Below are positions 18,595-24,099 of a stretch of 24,099 nucleotides of DNA, one piece after another. The stretch comes from a virus: the IMG/VR virus record IMGVR_UViG_3300005588_000094, positions 1-24,099 of that record. The stretch is one strand, 5' to 3'. Every line of letters starts with the position of its first letter. Within the stretch, counting starts at the first letter, position 1. Both the position numbers and the translations under genes were made by a program. Below the pieces are notes generated by a model. The model saw only the letters and a list, made by a program, of their open reading frames with translations. It had not been told where the DNA came from and did no database searches.

Positions 18595-19668
18595 ATGCCC
18601 GGATTACTACAGCAAATAATTAGTGGTGAGCTGAACAGGGCAATGAATGCGCCGCTTAATCCTCAATTCTCATCTGGCAACCTTGCGGCGGACAGGCTTG
18701 TCCAGGAGCAAACGGGTCCACCTGCGACTATCGGCGGTGCTGTTAAGACGGGTATGGAGTTCTCTCCTGGTCTAGGTGATGCTATGGCTCTAGAACAGGG
18801 TATCAGGGAGCTACAATCCGGCAACATAGGTGCAGGGATGCTTAACATGGCCACTGCCGTTCCTGGTATTGGTGATGCGGCTATGTTGGCTAAGATGGGT
18901 GGTGGCATCTTACCGGGCCTGATGACGGCCTATCACGGTACCCCGCACAGGTTCCCGCCAACAGAAAGCAACCCGCTAGGTGAGTTCGACCTGTCAAAGA
19001 TCGGCACGGGTGAAGGTGCGCAGGCTTATGGGCATGGTATATATTTGGCTGAGGACCCAGGGACGGCTAAGAGTTATCAGGTTGATCTTGCGCCTGGGCG
19101 CGGCACTGATCCAGCTGTGATAAGGGGGTATGAACCCGGCCTCCCTGCCGGTGTGTCCGGCAAGTGGGGTTTATATGACAAAAAAACAGGCTACCAAGAT
19201 ACCGACTTTTACTTTGACACAGAAGCTGAAGCGCAGAAGTTTATAGATAATGCAGATGAACAGGCAGGCCATCTCTACGACGTTGACCTCCCCGACGAAC
19301 AGATAGCCAAGATGCTGGACTGGGATGCGCCGTTGAGTGAACAGCCGGAGAGTGTGCGGAAAGGGATCAAACAGGTTGTTGATTATCAAGATTTTGATGA
19401 TTTTGATAACCTTGCTTTAGCTGCTGTTAGGGGTACTCACCCTAGAGGTGGGTATGATCCTGTTGGAAAAGATATATATCAAGAATTGAGTGATTTATAT
19501 AGCGATGCAGGATCTTTAGATCCTTCTGTAATGGCGTCTAAAGAGCTGAACACTCTCGGCATCCCCGGAATCAAATACTATGATGCAGGCTCTAGAACAG
19601 CAGGCGAAGGAACACGTAATTTCGTAATGTTTGACCCATCCGTATCAACCATAATTGGCAGGAGGTAG
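18595..19668 (+). CDS. ART-PolyVal-like ADP-ribosyltransferase domain protein
   Basis: 357 residues. From residue 112 the sequence AYHGTPHRF (H114), FDLSKIGTGEGAQAYGHGIY (131-150) and LAEDP...AKSY (151-161) match the N-terminal part of ADP-ribosyltransferase domains of phage polyvalent proteins (ART-PolyVal, H-Y-E clade): 'YHGt', 'fDlskiGtGEGaqayGyGlYfAe'. The distal part IPGIKYYDAG and RNFVMFDP (341-348) completes the same motif set. Family members take NAD+ and transfer ADP-ribose to proteins or nucleic acids. The N-terminal 110 residues are Gly/Ala/Met-rich and may interact with the membrane or capsid. Encoded among structural genes, so it may be carried in the virion and injected; this is inference. 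Weak ribosome binding site. Confidence 0.8.
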   Translation: MPGLLQQIISGELNRAMNAPLNPQFSSGNLAADRLVQEQTGPPATIGGAVKTGMEFSPGLGDAMALEQGIRELQSGNIGAGMLNMATAVPGIGDAAMLAKMGGGILPGLMTAYHGTPHRFPPTESNPLGEFDLSKIGTGEGAQAYGHGIYLAEDPGTAKSYQVDLAPGRGTDPAVIRGYEPGLPAGVSGKWGLYDKKTGYQDTDFYFDTEAEAQKFIDNADEQAGHLYDVDLPDEQIAKMLDWDAPLSEQPESVRKGIKQVVDYQDFDDFDNLALAAVRGTHPRGGYDPVGKDIYQELSDLYSDAGSLDPSVMASKELNTLGIPGIKYYDAGSRTAGEGTRNFVMFDPSVSTIIGRR

Positions 19669-19671
19669 GAA

Positions 19672-19908
19672 ATGGCAAATAAAGGTAACAGATTGAAATC
19701 CGCATTATCACAGATGAAAGGTGGCGACCGCATGTCTGCTTATACTGAGACTGACGGATACCCGAACCGGCGAGCAAGGGTCACGGTTAAAAAGCGGCCG
19801 ACTCGCAGTCGTAGAGGCCCCAGTGCTGGCTTGACTGGAACAGGAACGCTGTCACGTGCAGCCGGTGCGCTCCGTAGTCGCAAGCGCAAGCAAGATAAGA
19901 TTTACTAA
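19672..19908 (+). CDS. Small very basic protein (78 aa)
   Basis: AGGAGGTAGGAA precedes ATG 19672, 3 bp after the previous stop. 78 residues with many Arg/Lys, especially KKRPTRSRRGPS (40-51) and RSRKRKQDK near the end, and a Gly/Thr-rich centre. Likely an intrinsically disordered nucleic-acid-binding protein, perhaps DNA-bound in the head. TAATG coupling to the connector gene. Confidence 0.65.
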   Translation: MANKGNRLKSALSQMKGGDRMSAYTETDGYPNRRARVTVKKRPTRSRRGPSAGLTGTGTLSRAAGALRSRKRKQDKIY

Positions 19909-20558
19909 TGGCTATAGCCAATTACAGCGACCTGCAGGGATCTATCATCACATGGGCGGCGGCCGATGAGCCGACGTTTATCTCAACTGTGCCCGATTTT
20001 GTCAGCCTTGCAGAGGCTGTAATTCGTAGAGAACTTGACCAGTCAGCACTTGATACAGAAGAGTCATTCACTCCTGTAGCGGACATTAACGGCGATTATC
20101 CAACAGACTACACTGTATCGCTGGGTGACTTCCGTGGTATCCGGTCAATAACTTTTGGAACCGGTAACAACATACAGACAGCGGACTACCGGACTCCGGA
20201 AATGTTCTCGCTTGATACGCAGCGGTCAACTGGGGCAGCGCCTGGTACTGAATCTGCATGGATTTATACAATCCTTGACGATGTTATCCGGTTCAATCGG
20301 GGGCCGACTGCGGATTTTGTTATTGTTTACAAGGCTGTTCTCCCTCCCCTTACTGACCTTGCCCCGACTAATTGGTTGATGACTAATTTCCCTGATGTTT
20401 ATCTACGCGGGTCTATGGTTGAGGCTTCGGCATTCAGGAAGGACGTGGAAGCTGAAGCTACATGGCAGACCCGCTTTACCAATAGCCTGAACCAGATGAA
20501 GAGATACCTTGAGAATCGCAGATATGCAGGTGTATCGCTTACCACAAGGGTTGCATAA
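19908..20558 (+). CDS. Head-tail adaptor (P22 gp4-like)
   Basis: 216 residues. The N-terminus IANYSDLQGSIITWAAADEP, then VPDFVSLAEAVIRRELDQSA, the central Ser/Thr-rich part, and the C-terminal WLMTNFPDVYLRGSMVEASA and WQTRFTNSLNQMKRYLENRR follow the phage 'adaptor protein' pattern (P22 tail accessory factor gp4 type), which binds under the portal ring to close the head. It lies just before the gp10-like gene, as in P22-type order. TAATG-coupled on both sides. Confidence 0.8.
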   Translation: MAIANYSDLQGSIITWAAADEPTFISTVPDFVSLAEAVIRRELDQSALDTEESFTPVADINGDYPTDYTVSLGDFRGIRSITFGTGNNIQTADYRTPEMFSLDTQRSTGAAPGTESAWIYTILDDVIRFNRGPTADFVIVYKAVLPPLTDLAPTNWLMTNFPDVYLRGSMVEASAFRKDVEAEATWQTRFTNSLNQMKRYLENRRYAGVSLTTRVA

Positions 20559-22168
20559 TGTTTGCTCAGGCGAAACTAGGTGATTTGTTACCTGATAACC
20601 CTGATAGAGACAACCCAGGCCTGGTTCGTGCCGATAACGTACTGCCAAACGCTACCTCATATACTCCTGCTAATAACATAGTTGAGGAGTCAAGCGCACT
20701 TGATAGCCTATGTAGGGGGGCTGTTGGCCTTACTGATGACCTTGGTGTAGTTCACAACTATGCAGGTGACTTACACGACCTGTACGAGCGTAAAACGGAT
20801 ACAGACGAACCTGGCGGCATAACGTTTGTCCGGATCTCAAGGGCTCCTAATACCGCGCCTCCTGCATACAACTATACTCTTCCAGAGACGCATAACTGGG
20901 ATTTCACGCGAGCAGTCAGCCTTGTGACGGGGGCCAGTAGCGTAATTGTGGCAAATGGCATTGACCCGATACAGGAACAAGTTGGGTTCAGCGGTAATTT
21001 TGAGGATATGTTGCCAACAAGCGGGGCAGATGACCCACTAAACGAAAATACAGATCCTATCCCGACACTCCGATATATTGCCCCTGTCCGAGAGTTTATC
21101 ATGGGCGGATGGACGGCTGCGCAAACAAATCTGCTTAAATGGTCGGCTATTGGTGATCCAAACTGGTGGACGCCTACTTTTAACCAATCAGGTGAACAAT
21201 TATTGCCGCGTGGTGGCCAGATAACAGGAGTTGTCGGCGGTGAATACGGGGTAGTGTTCTGCGAGCAATCCATTTACAGGATTAACTATGCCGGTGATCC
21301 GGAGATTGTTTTCCAGATAGACGAGATCTCACCCGGCCATGGAACGACTGCACCAGGCTCTATTGCTCAATACGGTGAAAATATATTCTTTATTGATACC
21401 GATGGCTTTTACATTTTCAATGGATCTACGGCTGAACCTATTGGATCAAACCGGTTAAATGATACGTTCTTGAAAGATTATGACAGCGAATTCTCTCAGC
21501 GTGTTATATCTGCCGTAGATATAAGTCGGTCGCTGATTTGGTGGGGATACCCTAGTAATGAGGCCAGGACAGATTCAAATGGTGAAAAAGTACCAGACAA
21601 GATTATAGTCTATGACTGGACAAGTGGACGCTTTGCCGGTCCCCTGTTCATGGAGGTTGAGGAGCTTGTCTACTCGGAGACTTCCACCTCGTTTATGTTG
21701 GATGATGTGACTCCAATTAACTTCCCTGATGTGCCAACTATCAATGCAGGTGCAGATGTTGACCTTGATCAGTTTCCGTACCAGCTTGATGCTGGACTAT
21801 TCAAGGGGGGCAATCCAAGGATGCAGGCATTCAGCTTTAACCACAAGCAATCATCCTTTACAGGACCGCCTCTACGCGCAAGTATCGAGGTAGGTGAGTC
21901 CATGCTTGTTCCGGGTGGGAAGGCGTTTGTAACCGGCCTTAGGGCACTTGTGGATGGCAACACGCCGAACATAACTGTAAGGACGGGCACGCGTAACGCC
22001 ACCTATGGCGAGGTCACCTGGTCTGCCGAGCGACCGCCAAACCCTAGAACAGGATCATCAGAGTTTCGGGCGAACGCATTTTACCATCGATTCGAGATTA
22101 ATGTTGACGGTGACTATGACCACATATTTGGCGGCGAGGTAACGTACACAGGGGCGGGGTCTCAGTGA
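20558..22168 (+). CDS. Packaged-DNA stabilisation/hub protein (P22 gp10-like)
   Basis: 536 residues. Typical pieces: VLPNATSYTPANNI near residue 30, NWDFTRAVSLVTGASSVIVA, VREFIMGGWTAAQTNLLKWS, DPNWWTPTFNQSGEQLLPRG, GVVFCEQSIYRINYAGDPEI, GSIAQYGENIFFIDTDGFYI and DKIIVYDWTSGRFAGP. The repeating four-strand layout is the propeller-like fold of P22 gp10-type tail hub proteins that keep the packaged DNA in and bear the fibre. TAATG coupling to the adaptor; GTGA overlap with the fibre gene. Family assignment good. Confidence 0.85.
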   Translation: MFAQAKLGDLLPDNPDRDNPGLVRADNVLPNATSYTPANNIVEESSALDSLCRGAVGLTDDLGVVHNYAGDLHDLYERKTDTDEPGGITFVRISRAPNTAPPAYNYTLPETHNWDFTRAVSLVTGASSVIVANGIDPIQEQVGFSGNFEDMLPTSGADDPLNENTDPIPTLRYIAPVREFIMGGWTAAQTNLLKWSAIGDPNWWTPTFNQSGEQLLPRGGQITGVVGGEYGVVFCEQSIYRINYAGDPEIVFQIDEISPGHGTTAPGSIAQYGENIFFIDTDGFYIFNGSTAEPIGSNRLNDTFLKDYDSEFSQRVISAVDISRSLIWWGYPSNEARTDSNGEKVPDKIIVYDWTSGRFAGPLFMEVEELVYSETSTSFMLDDVTPINFPDVPTINAGADVDLDQFPYQLDAGLFKGGNPRMQAFSFNHKQSSFTGPPLRASIEVGESMLVPGGKAFVTGLRALVDGNTPNITVRTGTRNATYGEVTWSAERPPNPRTGSSEFRANAFYHRFEINVDGDYDHIFGGEVTYTGAGSQ

Positions 22169-23763
22169 GCGAAATAAAAAACTACCCCCGGATACCTGTC
22201 AGACTTAAATCATGGGAGGAGTGGTTACGGCGTGGATCTGCGGCAATAAACTATCTCCTTTTACACCTTGGTAGCACAAGTGATGACCTGGACGATCACA
22301 CGCCAACCAATCCGCCAACACCCCCGACAACTTCAGACAACTGGAACGCACACGGCAATGATGGAGTAGGCGGTGGTGGGTTCAGTTTAGATAATAACCT
22401 GGATATGCCGTTAACGTTTTCCTACCAGATCAATGGCGAAGATATGGTGGCACGGAATACAGATTTAGAGTTCACGATAGGGCCTAATAATAACAATTTT
22501 CCTGGAAATATTGCCGCCAATCCCAACATTATTATGGGATATGGCTGCAGCAGTTTTAGCGGTTCTCGGCATAGCCTGAATGTAGGTTTAGATAACCAGG
22601 TTTTATGGAGGAATAGTGTAGGAGTAGGGATTGATTTACTGGTAAGTAATGTAGTTGGGGGAAAAAATGCTGTATTTGGCTATGAGTGCACAGGCGATGA
22701 CGGATCAGCGGTGTCAGGGGTTGGATGTTCATCATTTGGCGGCGTATCAAACGGGATTGATAGCACAACAAATGCACAGACTTCTGTGGCATCGGGAATT
22801 AATTGTGTTTCAGATGGCGCCTTTGTTTACACATCGGGGGTCAACTGCAGTGCTACAGCGCTTAATAACTCAATGGCTTTTGGTATTAACTGTGAGGCGA
22901 ATGGGCAAAATGTTGGGTCTATCGGTATTGGTGTTAGAAACTCTGTTGGCAACACATTAAAGATCGGTCCCAATAATTCTACGGCGATAGTTGTAGCAGG
23001 CAATGGGTTAGGCGTTGCCATAGATGACCCGCAGGCAAGGCTACATTTGGGACCGCCAAGCCCGACAACTCCTGCAATTATAATGGAGACCTCTGCATTT
23101 GGCCCTATAAATTCCCCAATTGCTGGCGCTATAGAATACTCCGCACAACCTGTATTTGGGCTTAATATTGCCAGCAGTACGGTAGGGGCTCCTGCGCTAT
23201 TAACGACAGCATCCCCCCATGGAGTAACCACAAGTGGAGTTGCTCAATTCACAACAGTTCCAGGTGGTACATTTTCCCCTCAAATACTCGGAAATCAAAG
23301 TATTTCGTTCACGGTAACCGGTCCAAGCACTATTACTCTAGATGCTTACGAGTGTACGGTCGCTGGTGTTGGCGGCGTAATGAATTACACTAACGGCGAT
23401 CATTACATATGGTTCACACATGCCGATCTTGAGCGGAGCCAGGTAGTAACCAACCGCACTATTGAAATAGATGGATCAGTAAACCCATATATTGCACTTG
23501 TCGAGGATTCTAATATCCTTGTGGATACAAGTACAGCGGTTGCGGCTGTTACAGTGCAGCTCCCGATGGCAGCATCTGCTATTAACCGGGTTATGAATGT
23601 TTCGCTGCAGAATGATCCAGGAAATCCACCTTTGCAAAACGTAATTATTCAGCCGATTCTAGGTGAGACTATAAACTTCGTTGCTTCTGCCACCATCCTT
23701 GTGGCGGCGGCTGGCACAAGCTTACAGATCACAAGCACAGGAACAAGGTGGGCCATAATATGA
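22165..23763 (+). CDS. Tail fibre with YadA-like repeats
   Basis: 532 residues starting at GTG, overlapping the gp10-like stop. The N-terminus (1-45) contains IKNYPRIPVRLKSWEEWLRR, expected to bind the tail hub, then a Pro/Thr linker (45-58). Residues about 122-260 hold degenerate 'G.....S.A.G......G' repeats such as SVGVGID, AVSGVGCSS, SMAFGINCEANGQNVGSIGI, like the left-handed beta-roll of trimeric YadA-type heads. Residues 279-295 (GNGLGVAIDDPQARLHL) match the 'GnvGIGT..P.AkLhv' motif common in phage fibres. A C-terminal beta-rich region follows. Host receptor unknown; ends by ATGA overlap with the next gene. Confidence 0.85.
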   Translation: MSEIKNYPRIPVRLKSWEEWLRRGSAAINYLLLHLGSTSDDLDDHTPTNPPTPPTTSDNWNAHGNDGVGGGGFSLDNNLDMPLTFSYQINGEDMVARNTDLEFTIGPNNNNFPGNIAANPNIIMGYGCSSFSGSRHSLNVGLDNQVLWRNSVGVGIDLLVSNVVGGKNAVFGYECTGDDGSAVSGVGCSSFGGVSNGIDSTTNAQTSVASGINCVSDGAFVYTSGVNCSATALNNSMAFGINCEANGQNVGSIGIGVRNSVGNTLKIGPNNSTAIVVAGNGLGVAIDDPQARLHLGPPSPTTPAIIMETSAFGPINSPIAGAIEYSAQPVFGLNIASSTVGAPALLTTASPHGVTTSGVAQFTTVPGGTFSPQILGNQSISFTVTGPSTITLDAYECTVAGVGGVMNYTNGDHYIWFTHADLERSQVVTNRTIEIDGSVNPYIALVEDSNILVDTSTAVAAVTVQLPMAASAINRVMNVSLQNDPGNPPLQNVIIQPILGETINFVASATILVAAAGTSLQITSTGTRWAII

Positions 23764-24099
23764 GTTTCACTCCGATCGCGATTACACATGTCTATGACCC
23801 TACTGACGACCCAACGTCAGACAAGACTAATGTACAAGAGGCAATGATTGACCATGCTCAGTCTATAGAGCAGCGTGTGGCGTCAATGTCCGGTGTTGTT
23901 GCTGGTGGGATTATGACGTTAGCGGACCCGGCAACATTTGATATATCCGATGGCAATGGCGAGATATTCGATAGCTACACTGAACCCGGAAATACATCAA
24001 TCATAGAGTTCACATGGTCTGGTTTGACGGGTATTCCATTGACGATTGTAGGCACAGCAGGGTCAACAGATATATTCCTAAATAGTTCAGGCGCCGTTG
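23760..24099 (+). CDS. Partial tail protein, C-terminus beyond window
   Basis: ATG 23760 overlaps the fibre stop (ATGA); 113 residues are visible and the frame stays open. The start MSFTPIAITHVYDPTDDPTS, then NVQEAMIDHAQSIEQRV and a glycine-rich beta region (TFDISDGNGEIFDSYTEPGN), resembles the N-terminal part of phage fibre-associated or tail-tip proteins. The middle coiled-coil-like segment may be the trimer-forming stalk. Gene identity cannot be settled on this fragment. Confidence 0.65.
   Translation, partial: MSFTPIAITHVYDPTDDPTSDKTNVQEAMIDHAQSIEQRVASMSGVVAGGIMTLADPATFDISDGNGEIFDSYTEPGNTSIIEFTWSGLTGIPLTIVGTAGSTDIFLNSSGAV

Noticed and set aside
20872-21273. Leftward frame in the gp10-like gene
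   Set aside because: Antisense shadow of a clear structural gene; same for 22827-23231 opposite the fibre gene.
1-24099. tRNA genes, integrase, lysis genes or a restriction/defence system
   Set aside because: None recognised in the non-coding gaps or predicted proteins, so no claim is made.

Overview
The window looks like about 24 kb of a tailed bacteriophage, probably a temperate podovirus or a prophage, infecting a Gram-negative (likely proteobacterial) host. This rests on a large and a small terminase subunit, a portal, a scaffold, an SU10-type (DUF5309) capsid protein, a P22 gp4/gp10-like head-tail connector pair, a fibre, a replication pair, and a divergent lambda-like control region with paired operators. 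Genes are very small, tightly packed, mostly start with clear AGGAG/GGGGAG ribosome binding sites, and often overlap by ATGA or TAATG. No integrase, lysis gene, tRNA or bacterial housekeeping gene is visible, so host and lifestyle cannot be fixed.

Layout. (1) 1-1851, leftward: an early accessory operon of seven small genes read from about 1926 down to 1: an unknown protein, a pentapeptide-repeat protein, two small phage proteins, two one-helix membrane peptides, and a hexapeptide-repeat protein whose gene contains 18 perfect 18-bp units and runs off the left edge. A 47-bp direct repeat precedes two of these genes and brackets one of them. (2) 1930-2000: two palindromic operators, 22 bp centre to centre, overlap the -35 boxes of two divergent sigma70-like promoters; the rightward one would give a leaderless or nearly leaderless mRNA for a small helix-turn-helix regulator. 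(3) 2206-2491: a small membrane protein, then an extended -10 promoter whose predicted start coincides with a 66-nt element that can fold into a three-way junction. (4) 2527-3694: a DUF1376 (YdaU-like) replication protein and a lambda-P-like protein. (5) 3691-8080: a string of very small early/middle genes including a solitary beta-class DNA methyltransferase, a zinc-binding/HTH protein, a DUF4326 protein, two Cys-rich proteins, a RusA-like Holliday-junction resolvase and a protein with a sigma-region-4-like helix-turn-helix. (6) 8314-12328: the packaging genes terS and terL, separated by about 2.3 kb of small coiled-coil genes and an HNH/AP2 homing-endonuclease-like gene. (7) 12343-24099: virion genes: portal, scaffold, major capsid protein followed by a strong intrinsic terminator, small head proteins, an ADP-ribosyltransferase-like (ART-PolyVal) protein, the head-tail connectors, a YadA-like/GIG-motif tail fibre, and the start of another tail gene.

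How it fits together: the divergent switch probably sets expression of the leftward accessory operon against the rightward regulator and replication genes; the sigma-like protein just before terS is a candidate activator of the packaging and virion genes. The less ordinary points are the self-similar hexapeptide gene, the structured RNA at a predicted transcription start, the repeat-bracketed cargo gene, and the ART-like protein encoded among virion genes. No clear anti-phage defence system is recognisable.
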